DNA of 40,943 nucleotides from Pseudacidovorax intermedius (GCF_003350475.1 NZ_QQAV01000020.1:1-40943); one strand, 5' to 3'; shown: positions 24,406 to 32,741, numbered from the stretch's first letter. A program made the numbers and translations. The notes: a model not told the origin generated them from the sequence alone.

Positions 24406-24762
24406 TCACTCCTGGAATGCATAGTCGGGCGTGCCGTCCGGCAACGCGAAGGGCACCACCCGAAGGCGGGCGCCGATGGCAGGCGGCTCGGCGTCATACA
24501 GCAGCCGACCAAACGCACGCACACCCGGTTCGAAGTCGACCATGGCCAGGCCATAGGGCTGCTTCTCCTTGCCGGGATGCACGATCGTGAAGCTGTAGAG
24601 AGAACCGATGGGTCCGAGCTCGACGACTTCGACCGGTTGGTCGTCATGGGTGAATTCGATCGGCGGAAACTGGGCTGGCTGCCCGGCTACTCGGGTGGCG
24701 ACAAGCACCATGCCGCCGGGGGCTTGACGGAAGGGGGATTCCGTTCGCTTGATGATCTTCAA
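24406..24762 (-). CDS. DUF35 OB-fold protein, thiolase partner (zinc ribbon missing)
   Basis: This 118-residue protein matches the OB-fold part of the DUF35 family: VVELGPIGSLYSFTIVH, then YGLAMVDFEPGVRAFGRL and a hydrophobic segment GARLRVVPFALPDG. These proteins form complexes with SCP-x-type thiolases and help bind acyl-CoA. Most have an N-terminal rubredoxin-like zinc ribbon with four cysteines, but this protein contains no cysteine at all. The thiolase gene follows after six bases. It is the first gene of the leftward operon and faces the PrpF gene across a 185-bp promoter region. Confidence 0.82.
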   Translation of the reverse strand: MKIIKRTESPFRQAPGGMVLVATRVAGQPAQFPPIEFTHDDQPVEVVELGPIGSLYSFTIVHPGKEKQPYGLAMVDFEPGVRAFGRLLYDAEPPAIGARLRVVPFALPDGTPDYAFQE

Positions 24763-24849
24763 AGGTGTCTCCTGTTCGTCTGGAGTTCGTCAGCGAGGAA
24801 AAGTATCGAGATCCGAATGTCTGCAGTCATTGGACTTTTGCTGGGCACT

Positions 24850-24892
24850 CTTTAGTGGTGCTAAAGCATCCGGAGCATTTAGCGGACCTAAA
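24850..24892. promoter_or_regulatory. tandem operator-like inverted repeats TTTAG-N5-CTAAA in a divergent promoter
   Basis: Two inverted repeats lie between the divergent DUF35 and PrpF genes: CTTTAG-TGGTG-CTAAAG (24850-24866) and TTTAG-CGGAC-CTAAA (24878-24892). Arms and 5-bp spacing are identical and the spacers differ, which is the mark of a protein-binding site. The centres are 27 bp apart. The TTAG-N5-CTAA core fits the T-N11-A pattern of LysR-type regulators. A TTGGAC hexamer (24830-24835) may be a -35 for the rightward genes, but no good -10 follows. The regulator is not identified. Confidence 0.6.
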
Positions 24893-24947
24893 AAGAGGCC
24901 AGCAAAACTCAAAGGACAGGCACCTTCTGGCGCCGCATACTGGATCG

Positions 24948-26141
24948 ATGAAAGAACAAGTTCGCGTCCCTGTCACCCTGATGCGTGGTGGCACCAGCAA
25001 GGCCGTTTTTCTGTCTCAGCATGACGTGCCCAGCGATCCGCAAGAGCGTCTTCGCTTTCTTCTGGCTCTGTTCGGAAGTCCGGACGTCCGTCAGATCGAT
25101 GGGCTCGGAGGCGCTGACATCCTGACGAGCAAATGCGCCATCATTGGACCGCCGTCACGCCCGGACGCGGACATCGACTACACCTTCGTGCAGGTGGGCA
25201 TCGATCAACCCACCCTCAGCTTCGAGATCGTCTGCGGCAACATCTCATCGGCCACCGGGGTCTATGCATTGCAGGAAAAGCTGATTCCCGTGCATGAACC
25301 CGTCACCACCGTGCGGGTGCACAACACGAACACCGGAAAGATCCTGCGCATGGCCGTGCAGTGCGCCGACGGCGAGCCGCGCGTGGAAGGCGACAGCGAG
25401 GTGGACGGCGTGCCCGGCACCGGCGCGGAAGTGGCGCTGGACTATTCGGACACGAGCGGCTCCACCACCGGCAAGCTTCTGCCTACAGGGCAGGCCCGCG
25501 ATTGGGTCCCCATATCGAAGCTTGGGCGCGAAATTCCGGTGTCCGTGGTCGATGTCGGTACCGCCTGCGTTTTCATTCGAGCGGCGGATCTGGGCATCAC
25601 CGGCACAGAGTTGCCGGGCCAGCTCAGCGCAGACATCTATGAGATGGCCGAGGAGGTCAGGCGCTGGGCCGTGGAACGCTGCGACCTTCCTTCGTCAGGG
25701 TTCTTGACGCCCTACCAGATTCTCATCAGCGAAGCACAGGACTACCGGACCATCGCTGGCGACCGCGTCGTGCACTCGTCGGAGGTCGATTTCATTGCCC
25801 GCATGGTGCTCAACGGTGGCGCGATGCACAAGGCGTTCCCCGGCGGCGGCTCGGTCTGCCTTTCGGTGGCGGCGCAGATTGCGGGGACGATTCCCGCCGA
25901 AGCGCGAGGCACGCACGCCGGACCGGCGCGCATCCGGATCGGGCATCCGAGCGGCGTGCTCAAGATCTATGCGAACGTCGAACATGTGGGCGGCGAGGAA
26001 TGGGCGGTTCGGGAGGTCCATTTCACACGCACGGCCCGACGGCTGTTCGACGGCACGGCCTATGTGCGGCGATCGCGCCTCGGGATGGACGCACGGGACG
26101 ACAACGCCGTGCAGGCCGTCGCTGTGGGGTCGACGTCATGA
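24948..26141 (+). CDS. PrpF-family isomerase (polycarboxylate double-bond isomerase/tautomerase)
   Basis: This 397-residue protein belongs to the PrpF/methylitaconate-isomerase/4-oxalomesaconate-tautomerase family, which moves or isomerises double bonds in unsaturated di- and tricarboxylates without cofactors. Motifs are VTLMRGGTSKAVFL at the N-terminus, LTSKCAII and VCGNISSATG. K62 and C96 are 34 residues apart, as are the active-site Lys73 and Cys107 of Shewanella PrpF. The ATG at 24948 gives the normal family length; the longer open frame upstream runs through the operator region and is not coding. No prpC, prpB or acnD is nearby, so it is not the 2-methylcitrate gene. It overlaps the following SDR by four bases. 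Confidence 0.88.
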   Translation: MKEQVRVPVTLMRGGTSKAVFLSQHDVPSDPQERLRFLLALFGSPDVRQIDGLGGADILTSKCAIIGPPSRPDADIDYTFVQVGIDQPTLSFEIVCGNISSATGVYALQEKLIPVHEPVTTVRVHNTNTGKILRMAVQCADGEPRVEGDSEVDGVPGTGAEVALDYSDTSGSTTGKLLPTGQARDWVPISKLGREIPVSVVDVGTACVFIRAADLGITGTELPGQLSADIYEMAEEVRRWAVERCDLPSSGFLTPYQILISEAQDYRTIAGDRVVHSSEVDFIARMVLNGGAMHKAFPGGGSVCLSVAAQIAGTIPAEARGTHAGPARIRIGHPSGVLKIYANVEHVGGEEWAVREVHFTRTARRLFDGTAYVRRSRLGMDARDDNAVQAVAVGSTS

Positions 26142-26917
26142 ACGGCGGGGATCTTTTCTCGCTGCAGGGGCGCACGGCACTCATCACCGGCGGTTCGCGA
26201 GGCATCGGACGCATGATCGCCGAGGGCTTTCTCGCTCATGGCGCCCGCGTCTATATCACTGCGCGAAAGGCACAGGCCTGCAATCTGGCAGCGCAGGAGC
26301 TCGCCAGCGCAGGCCGCTGCGTTTCGTTGCCCCACGACGTGTCCACCGTCGCAGGCTGCCGAGCCGTGGCCGACGCCTACGGGCGGCATGAGTCGACGCT
26401 CGACATCCTGGTCAACAACGCGGGCGCGGCCTGGGGAGAGGATTTCGACGCCTTTCCCGAAGGCGGCTGGGACAAGGTGGTCGATCTGAACCTCAAGACG
26501 CCCTTCTTCCTGACCAAGGCGCTGGCCCAACCGATGCGCGCCGCAGCCCAGGCGCGTGTCGGGAAGATCATCAACATCGCTTCCACCGACGGCATCGGGC
26601 TCAATCCCCAGGAAAACTATTCCTACGTCGCCAGCAAGGCAGGGCTGATTCACCTGACACGGCGGATGGCGATGCGCCTGGCACAGGACAACATTGCGGT
26701 CGCCGCCATTGCGCCAGGCGCGTTTCCGTCCGAGATGAACCGCAATGCCCGCGACCACGGAGAAGCGCTGTCGGAGCACATTCCCGCAAGACGCATCGGC
26801 ACACCCGACGACATTGCGGGCGCCGCCATCTTCCTGGCCTCGCGCGCCGGCGACTACGTGATGGGCGCCACCCTCGTGGTGGACGGCGGCGTGACCCACG
26901 CGCGCCCCTACCGCTGA
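26138..26917 (+). CDS. short-chain dehydrogenase/reductase
   Basis: This 259-residue classical SDR has TGGSRGIGR near residue 18, NNAGAAWGE near residue 91, IIN-IAS near residue 144 and the catalytic YVASK near residue 162. The SDR subgroup with TARK after the second strand tends to use NADP(H). Its ATG overlaps the PrpF stop codon (ATGA), so the isomerase and this reductase probably act on consecutive compounds. Substrate unknown. It converges with the AraC-type gene 64 bp away; a short hairpin GAACGC-GGCT-GCGTTC (26930-26945) lies between them without a T-run. Confidence 0.87.
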   Translation: MNGGDLFSLQGRTALITGGSRGIGRMIAEGFLAHGARVYITARKAQACNLAAQELASAGRCVSLPHDVSTVAGCRAVADAYGRHESTLDILVNNAGAAWGEDFDAFPEGGWDKVVDLNLKTPFFLTKALAQPMRAAAQARVGKIINIASTDGIGLNPQENYSYVASKAGLIHLTRRMAMRLAQDNIAVAAIAPGAFPSEMNRNARDHGEALSEHIPARRIGTPDDIAGAAIFLASRAGDYVMGATLVVDGGVTHARPYR

Positions 26918-26981
26918 ATTCCGGAGGCGGAACGCGGCTGCGTTCACGCGGACACGACGTGCTGCCGGCCGATGAAGGCCC

Positions 26982-27788
26982 TCATCCTCCGGCCATCAAC
27001 CGGTCATTGATGTACGTGGCCGGAGGCTTGCCGAAGGCCTTCTTGAACATCGTGATGAAGGCCGAGGGCGACTCGTAGCCGAGGTCGTAGGCGACCTGCT
27101 GCACGGTCGCGCCGCCAGACAGCTCACGAAGCGCGACCATCATGTGCAATTGGCGTCGCCACCGCCCGAAGCTCAGGCCGGTCTGCGACGTGCAAAGGCG
27201 ATTCAACGTTCGCTCGCTCATGCCGAGATGGCGGGCCCAATCCGCCTGGGTACGGCGGTCAGAGGGGTCTCGCATCATGGCTCGCGAGACCTGCCGCAGG
27301 CGGGTGTCCTCAGGCAAAGGCAGCGAGACCTCTTCTGCGGGCATGGCGCAGAGTTGGTCCAGCAGCACCCGCGCCAGCCGGCCCGTCGGCCCGCCGGCCT
27401 CATAGGAGGGCGGCTGCGCTGCCAGGTACTGAATCATCTCGCTGAGCAGCGGGCTGATGCGCAGGGTGCAGCAACTGGCGGGCAAGGGCGCCGCGTCGCG
27501 CGCGACGAACAGGTAATAGATCACCGCGTTGGCCGTGCCGTGGTTGCTGTGCGGCGTACCGCCCGGAATCCACACGCCCGCCTGGGGCGGAACCATCCAC
27601 ATCGCACCGGGCACGTCGCACGAGACCGCCCCGCGCAGCGCCATCACCAGCTGGCCGGAGCGATGCCTGTGAACGGGAACCTCGCGCTCGCGTTCCTGGA
27701 CGTCCACGCGATGTGCCATGACGGGCACCGACGGCTCGTAGTGCAGGTCGAGGCTGGCACGAGACGTCGGACGGACCGGCCGACTCAC
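26982..27788 (-). CDS. AraC-family transcriptional regulator with cupin sensor domain
   Basis: This 268-residue protein has an N-terminal cupin-like domain (HRHRSGQLVMALRGAVSC, VWIPGGTPHSNH) and a C-terminal double helix-turn-helix (about residues 165-262: WARHLGMSERTLNRLCTSQT and VAYDLGYESPSAFITMFKKAFGKPP). This architecture occurs in regulators that respond to small aromatic or toxic compounds. It is divergent from the FUSC efflux operon (145 bp between starts), so control of that operon is likely. The start is a GTG with only a weak upstream purine stretch; an ATG 23 codons inside is a possible alternative. Confidence 0.87.
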   Translation of the reverse strand: MSRPVRPTSRASLDLHYEPSVPVMAHRVDVQEREREVPVHRHRSGQLVMALRGAVSCDVPGAMWMVPPQAGVWIPGGTPHSNHGTANAVIYYLFVARDAAPLPASCCTLRISPLLSEMIQYLAAQPPSYEAGGPTGRLARVLLDQLCAMPAEEVSLPLPEDTRLRQVSRAMMRDPSDRRTQADWARHLGMSERTLNRLCTSQTGLSFGRWRRQLHMMVALRELSGGATVQQVAYDLGYESPSAFITMFKKAFGKPPATYINDRLMAGG

Positions 27789-27805
27789 CCTGGATGACCG
27801 AAAAA

Positions 27806-27835
27806 AGAAATCATCTGTCCAAGTTTACGATTTCT
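27806..27835. promoter_or_regulatory. inverted repeat in the AraC/FUSC divergent promoter
   Basis: AGAAATC (27806-27812) and GATTTCT (27829-27835) form a perfect 7-bp inverted repeat with 16 bases between the arms. The repeat lies 18 bp upstream of the AraC-type start and about 100 bp upstream of the FUSC gene. It sits in the only AT-rich stretch of this intergenic region. A binding site for the AraC-type regulator is a reasonable guess. Confidence 0.45.
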
Positions 27836-27933
27836 GACGAGCCTGCCGATGCCTAGCATCTCTACATGCAAACCATTCTCAACAAAGACGGGGCCGCATC
27901 GACCGTGCCGAACCCGCTCTCCAGGGGTGCCGC

Positions 27934-29964
27934 ATGACCGCGTGGCCCGCTTTCTCAAGGCAGGAGTGGCTCTTTTCGCTCAAGAGCTTTGCCGCGGCCA
28001 TGCTCGCGCTGTACCTGTCCAGCCGTTTCGGGCTGCCGCGGCCCTTCTGGTCCATGATGACCGCGTACATCGTGGCCCACCCCCTGGCGGGCCATGTGCG
28101 CTCGAAGTCGCTGTACCGCCTGTGCGGCACTTTGCTGGGGTGCGCAGCCGCGGTGGTGCTGATTCCGTCGCTGTCGGGCTCGCCTGTGCTTCTGTCGCTC
28201 GCCCTTGCGCTGTGGGTTGGCGCGTGCCTCTACCTGTCGCTGATGGACCGAAGCGCGCGCTCCTATGCGTTCATGCTCGGGGGCTACTCTGCGGCCCTGA
28301 TCGGCTTTCCGCTGGTGGACGCACCCGCCTCGATGTTCGACACCGCCGTCGCCCGGACCGAGGAGATCGCGCTCGGCATCGTCTGCGCGAGCCTGGTGCA
28401 CAGCATCGTGTTACCCGCCAGCCTCGCACCTTCGCTCCTCGGGCTTGTCGACCGCACGCTGGGCGACGTCCGCCGATGGGCCGGCGACCTGCTGAGCCCG
28501 GATACCGACGATGAGCTTCGGGCGCGGCTGGCGCAGGACAGACGGCGCATCGCCACCGATATCACCCAGTTGCGCCTGCTGGCCACCCACGTGCCCTTTG
28601 ATACCAGCGGCCTGCGATGGACCCAATATGCCGTGGGCGAGCTGCACGATGGCCTTGCGGCACTCACACCTTCGCTTTCGGCCCTGGAGGACCGGCTCGC
28701 CGGCTTGCGCGATGCAACGGGCGGCGTGCCCAACCGCATCGCACGGGCCATGGCACAAAACAGCGCCGGCCTCGGCGCCGACGTGTCGACCGGCGCCTTG
28801 GACGGCGTTCGGGAGGCGGCACGACTGGAGGGCGCCGACCGGCGGAACTCTTCCTGGGTGCGTTCGCTGAACATCGGCGTGGCCGCCCACGTCGACGAAC
28901 TGGTCGCCGGATGGCGCCGGTGCCACGCGCTTCGCGTCGACATTGCCGCCGGTCTGGCCGGCCACGCCCCGCATCCGACGCGAGGAAAGCCTTCGCGGCC
29001 TTCCGTCCTTCACGTGGACCGAGGCCTGGCGATGCGTTCTGCGTTCACCGTGGTGCTGTCCACCTGCACTGCATGCGCGGCTTGGATATTCAGCGGCTGG
29101 CGGGCGGGATCGTCGATGGCCATGGCGGCAGCGATCTTCTGCAGTTTCTTCGCGACCATGGACGACCCTTTGCCGGGCATGCACAAGTTCCTGGTCGCGC
29201 TGCTGTGGTCGATGCCCGTGTCGGCCTTCTACATCCTCGGCGTCATGCCGCTGGCGCACGACTTCGGCATGCTGGTGCTTTGTATCGCGCCGCTGTTCCT
29301 GGTCGTGGGCGGCTACCTCGCTCGTCCGGCAAGCAGCCTCACGGCGCTGGGCATGTTTTTCGGTGTGGCCGGTACGCTGGCCCTGCACGACATCGCCAGT
29401 GCCGACTGGGTCAGCTTTCTCGAGAGCAATCTGGCGCTCTTCGCCGGTGCCCTGATCGCCGCGCGCGTCACCGCCCTCGTGCGCAGCGTGAGCAGCGAAT
29501 GGAGTGCGCGGCGCATCCACCGGGCCACCTGGCGCGACCTTGCCGGGATGGCCGGCACGGCGGCACGGCCAGGACGCGCATTGGCGCGTGACGCATTCGC
29601 CGGCCGCATGCTGGACCGGATCGCGCTGCTGGTCCCGCGCACCGCCGGCAGCGCCGCAGATCACGGCGGCCAGGCGGCGCAGCTCGCCATGCGCGAACTT
29701 CGCTTGGGCGCGAGCGTCGCCGTCCTTCAACAGCAGCGCCACCTGCTGCCCGAAACGCCGGTGCGCGAGCTGCTGGTCGGCCTTGAGCGCGCGTTCCTCG
29801 CCCAAGCCACGGAGTCGCCGCGGCGGCTCGACGCGCTGTTGCCGGTTATCGACCGGCTGCTGGCCCTTTGCCTTGCGAGCACCGCATGCGAGCCCGCTGT
29901 GTCGGCCCTCGTGGGGTTGCGCAGGGACCTCTTTCCTTCAGCGCCTTCGGAGCTCCAACCATGA
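27934..29964 (+). CDS. FUSC-family inner-membrane efflux protein (AaeB-like)
   Basis: This 676-residue protein has the FUSC layout: an N-terminal membrane block of about six segments (residues 10-165; PFWSMMTAYIVAHPLAGHVRSKSLYRLCGTLLG in its first part), a large cytoplasmic region, then a second block of segments (about 365-510) and a C-terminal soluble part. AaeB of E. coli, the best known relative, exports hydroxylated aromatic acids such as p-hydroxybenzoate with the HlyD-type protein AaeA. The stop codon overlaps the DUF1656 start. The ATG at 27934 has only a modest AGGGG upstream. Export of pyridine or aromatic acids would fit the neighbouring catabolic genes but is not shown. Confidence 0.88.
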   Translation: MTAWPAFSRQEWLFSLKSFAAAMLALYLSSRFGLPRPFWSMMTAYIVAHPLAGHVRSKSLYRLCGTLLGCAAAVVLIPSLSGSPVLLSLALALWVGACLYLSLMDRSARSYAFMLGGYSAALIGFPLVDAPASMFDTAVARTEEIALGIVCASLVHSIVLPASLAPSLLGLVDRTLGDVRRWAGDLLSPDTDDELRARLAQDRRRIATDITQLRLLATHVPFDTSGLRWTQYAVGELHDGLAALTPSLSALEDRLAGLRDATGGVPNRIARAMAQNSAGLGADVSTGALDGVREAARLEGADRRNSSWVRSLNIGVAAHVDELVAGWRRCHALRVDIAAGLAGHAPHPTRGKPSRPSVLHVDRGLAMRSAFTVVLSTCTACAAWIFSGWRAGSSMAMAAAIFCSFFATMDDPLPGMHKFLVALLWSMPVSAFYILGVMPLAHDFGMLVLCIAPLFLVVGGYLARPASSLTALGMFFGVAGTLALHDIASADWVSFLESNLALFAGALIAARVTALVRSVSSEWSARRIHRATWRDLAGMAGTAARPGRALARDAFAGRMLDRIALLVPRTAGSAADHGGQAAQLAMRELRLGASVAVLQQQRHLLPETPVRELLVGLERAFLAQATESPRRLDALLPVIDRLLALCLASTACEPAVSALVGLRRDLFPSAPSELQP

Positions 29965-30167
29965 TCGAGACCAGCGTTTTCGGCATCTACGTTCCCGGTC
30001 TGCTCCTGGTCGCCGGAGGCGCCATGGCATGCGCCTGGTGGGTTCGCCGCCTGCTGTCGCTCGTGGGTGCCTACCGGTGGGTGTGGCACCCACCGCTTTT
30101 CGACCTGGGGCTGTATCTCCTGTCGCTCTATGCGTTGGTCAGGCTGACCGGCGCCCTCTCCTCCTGA
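29961..30167 (+). CDS. DUF1656 small membrane protein (AaeX-like)
   Basis: This 68-residue protein has two hydrophobic segments (about residues 9-31 and 46-64) and the family-typical opening FGIYVPGLLL and WHPPLFDLGLYLL. DUF1656 proteins are found almost only between FUSC and HlyD genes (AaeX in E. coli); their exact role is unknown. The gene overlaps the FUSC stop by four bases and lies 27 bp before the HlyD gene. Confidence 0.88.
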   Translation: MIETSVFGIYVPGLLLVAGGAMACAWWVRRLLSLVGAYRWVWHPPLFDLGLYLLSLYALVRLTGALSS

Positions 30168-30194
30168 ACCGACCCGTTGTCCTGCTGATCGACC

Positions 30195-31181
30195 ATGAAT
30201 ACCACATCCGTCCGTCTTCCCCACTGGCTGTTGCGCCGGACTCCATCCCTTTTGCGGATGCTGCTGACCGCGCTGGTCGCGGTCGCCGCCTGCTCGGCCG
30301 CTCTCCAACTCTGGGACCACTATGAGCTTGCCCCCTGGACACGCAACGGCCGGGTGCGGGCGGACGTCGTCCAGGTCGCGCCCGATGTGTCCGGCATGGT
30401 GGCCGAGGTGGCGGTGCGCGACAACCAGCCGGTCGTGGCCGGCGAGTTGCTCTTCTCGATCGATGAAGCCCGTTTCACGCTGGCCCTGCGGCAGGCCGAG
30501 GCTGCCGTCGCCGCGCAGCGGATCGTCATCGGCAATCAGAGAGTCGCACTGACCCAGGCGCAACGCGAGCGCCGCCGCAACGACGAGCTGGAGGGGCTCG
30601 TCGCGCAGGAGGTGCGCGAGCAGTCGCGCCTGCGTGTCGAGCAAGCCAAGGGAGCGCTGCGGGCTGCCGAAACGGCCCTGCGCCAGGCGGAGGTAACGCT
30701 CGATGTGGCCCGCCTGAACCTCAAGCGCACAGATGTGCGCGCACCCGCGGCAGGTCGTGTCACCAATCTCGATCTGCGCCAGGGCGCCTATGCGACGGCC
30801 GGCCACGCCGCGTTGGCGCTGGTGGCGGATGATTCCATTTACGTCGAGGGCTACTTCGAGGAGAACAAGCTCTCGCGCATCCGACTGGGCGACCGGGTCC
30901 GCGTGACCCCCATGGGCGCAGCCTCGCTCGAAGGCTCGGTTGACAGCATTGCCGCTGGTATCGGCGACCGCGACCGCAGCACCGGCGCCAACCTGCTGTC
31001 CAGCGTGAATCCCACTTTCAACTGGGTGCGGCTCGCCCAGCGTGTTCCGGTTCGGGTGAAGCTCGATCCGCTGCCGGCCCACGTTCGTCTGGTCGTCGGG
31101 CAGACCGTCTCCGTCGAGGTGATGGAAGGTCGGGGAGCGGCCACCGCCGCCGAGACCGGCGTTCAGGAGCCGCGGTCATGA
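30195..31181 (+). CDS. HlyD-family periplasmic adaptor (AaeA-like)
   Basis: This 328-residue membrane fusion protein has an N-terminal membrane anchor (about residues 16-36), a lipoyl half-motif RADVVQVAPDVSGMVAEV, a coiled-coil hairpin (about 95-180, rich in Ala/Glu/Arg), the second lipoyl half TDVRAPAAGRVTNLDLRQG and a beta-barrel ending with RLVVGQTVSVEV. It joins the FUSC pump in the inner membrane to an outer-membrane channel. Its stop overlaps the start of the channel gene (ATGA). Confidence 0.9.
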   Translation: MNTTSVRLPHWLLRRTPSLLRMLLTALVAVAACSAALQLWDHYELAPWTRNGRVRADVVQVAPDVSGMVAEVAVRDNQPVVAGELLFSIDEARFTLALRQAEAAVAAQRIVIGNQRVALTQAQRERRRNDELEGLVAQEVREQSRLRVEQAKGALRAAETALRQAEVTLDVARLNLKRTDVRAPAAGRVTNLDLRQGAYATAGHAALALVADDSIYVEGYFEENKLSRIRLGDRVRVTPMGAASLEGSVDSIAAGIGDRDRSTGANLLSSVNPTFNWVRLAQRVPVRVKLDPLPAHVRLVVGQTVSVEVMEGRGAATAAETGVQEPRS

Positions 31182-32665
31182 CGCCGCTTCGGGTCCTCGC
31201 TCGAACAATGGTCGCCGCATGTGGGATGCTGGCTGGCTGTGCCCAGGTTCCCGTCGGCCCCGACTACGTGGCGCCAGCAGCACTCACCGCAGAGCAGTCC
31301 GCCTCGGCAGGGCCGTTCCTCTCTGGTGGCGAGGCCACATCAGATGCAACCATGCCCGCGCACTGGTGGCGCCTTTTCGACGACCCGCAGCTCGACAGCC
31401 TGATTGCCCAGGCCCTGGCGCACAACACTGATCTGCGGCAAGCCCTGGCCAACTTCGAGCGTGCCGCGGCGATCGGGAGCGAGGCGCACGGCAGCGAGAA
31501 GCCATCGGTCGTCATCCAGGGCGGGCCGGGCTTTGGTCACGCTTCGGGCTTGTCCGTCCTGCAGCAGGATCAAGCGCCGCCGAGCCGAGCCAACTACAGC
31601 GCGGGGGTGGCCGTGTCCTATCAACTGGACCTCGTCGGCCAGCTGCGGCGCGCCATCGACGCTGCCGAGGCGGATGCAGGCGCCGCGCGCGCAGCGGTGG
31701 ATGTCGTGCGCGTGAGCGTCGCGGGCGGCACGGCACAGGCCTACGCTTCGGCGTGCTCGGCCGGTCTGCAGTTGCGCGTGGCGCAGGCGTCGGTACGTTT
31801 GCAGGAGGAGGCGCTCGCGCTCGCGCAGCGCTTGCAACGCGCGGGCAAGGCCAGCGCCATGGACGCCGCGCGTGCGCGCGCTCAGCTTGAAGCCCTGCGC
31901 GCCGCGATTTCTCCGCTGGAAACCCAACGCCAGCAGGCCCTGTATCGGCTTGCCGCGCTCACGGGTGCGCCGCCGCGCCACTTTCCTCATGCCGTCAGCC
32001 AGTGCGAGCAGCCTCCGCGTGTGGCCGGTTTGCTCCCGGTCGGCGAAGGCGCCGCGCTGCTTGGACGTCGGCCCGATGTACGGCAGGCGGAGCGAAGTCT
32101 GGCAGCGGCCACCGCACGAATCGGTGTGGCGACAGGTGATCTCTATCCCAAGGTGACACTGGGTCTGACATCGGGATCGTCAGGCTTTCTCGGACGCTTC
32201 GCCAACCGTGAAACCTTCAGCTACGGCGTTGGTCCGCTGATCAGTTGGACGGTTCCGAACACCGGTGTGGCCCGCGCGCGGATCAGCCAAGCCGAAGCAA
32301 CGTCGCGAGGTGCGCTCGCACGGTTCGACGGCACCGTTCTCAATGCGCTGCGCGAAGTCGAGACCGCACTGGGCGCTTACGCGCGGGAGCTCGATCGCCA
32401 TGCGGCGCTCGTCGCCGCACGGGACCAGAGCCTGATCGTGGCAGAGCAGTCCTGGGCGCTTCTGATCAGCGGAAAGATCGGCCAGCTCGATGTCCTGGAT
32501 GCGCAGCGCACCCTGGCTTCCCACGAGGCTTCGCTGGCGGTCTCGGATGCACAGATTGCGCAGTACCAGATTGCCGTGTTCATGGCCTTGGGAGGCGGCT
32601 GGGAACAAGCGGCAGACCACTCGCCCCCAAGCCGGCCCGGGCGACGGCCGCCCGGCAAGACTTGA
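31178..32665 (+). CDS. outer-membrane channel lipoprotein, NodT/OprM family
   Basis: This 495-residue protein starts with a lipoprotein signal ending in MLAGC (lipidation at C21) and VPVGPDYVAP, then the tandem outer-membrane-efflux repeats. DDPQLDSLIAQALAHNTDLRQAL opens the first and LGRRPDVRQAERSLAAATARIGVATGDLYP the second. It should form the TolC-like trimeric exit duct for the FUSC/HlyD pump encoded just upstream. AaeXAB of E. coli lacks a dedicated channel gene in its operon, while this operon has one. The C-terminus is Pro/Arg rich (SPPSRPGRRPPGKT). Confidence 0.9.
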   Translation: MTPLRVLARTMVAACGMLAGCAQVPVGPDYVAPAALTAEQSASAGPFLSGGEATSDATMPAHWWRLFDDPQLDSLIAQALAHNTDLRQALANFERAAAIGSEAHGSEKPSVVIQGGPGFGHASGLSVLQQDQAPPSRANYSAGVAVSYQLDLVGQLRRAIDAAEADAGAARAAVDVVRVSVAGGTAQAYASACSAGLQLRVAQASVRLQEEALALAQRLQRAGKASAMDAARARAQLEALRAAISPLETQRQQALYRLAALTGAPPRHFPHAVSQCEQPPRVAGLLPVGEGAALLGRRPDVRQAERSLAAATARIGVATGDLYPKVTLGLTSGSSGFLGRFANRETFSYGVGPLISWTVPNTGVARARISQAEATSRGALARFDGTVLNALREVETALGAYARELDRHAALVAARDQSLIVAEQSWALLISGKIGQLDVLDAQRTLASHEASLAVSDAQIAQYQIAVFMALGGGWEQAADHSPPSRPGRRPPGKT

Positions 32666-32741
32666 AGAACAAGCCCACGCGACGAGCTTCAGTGAGGCAT
32701 CCGGAATTCCGCAACGGCGCATCGAATTGTGCGCGCGTGAC

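Noticed and set aside
24765..24947. N-terminal extension of the PrpF-like gene
   Set aside because: The open frame crosses the tandem operator and promoter region, and family length is reached from the ATG at 24948.
24948..26141. 2-methylcitrate pathway PrpF
   Set aside because: No prpB, prpC or acnD genes are nearby, and the operon partner is an SDR.
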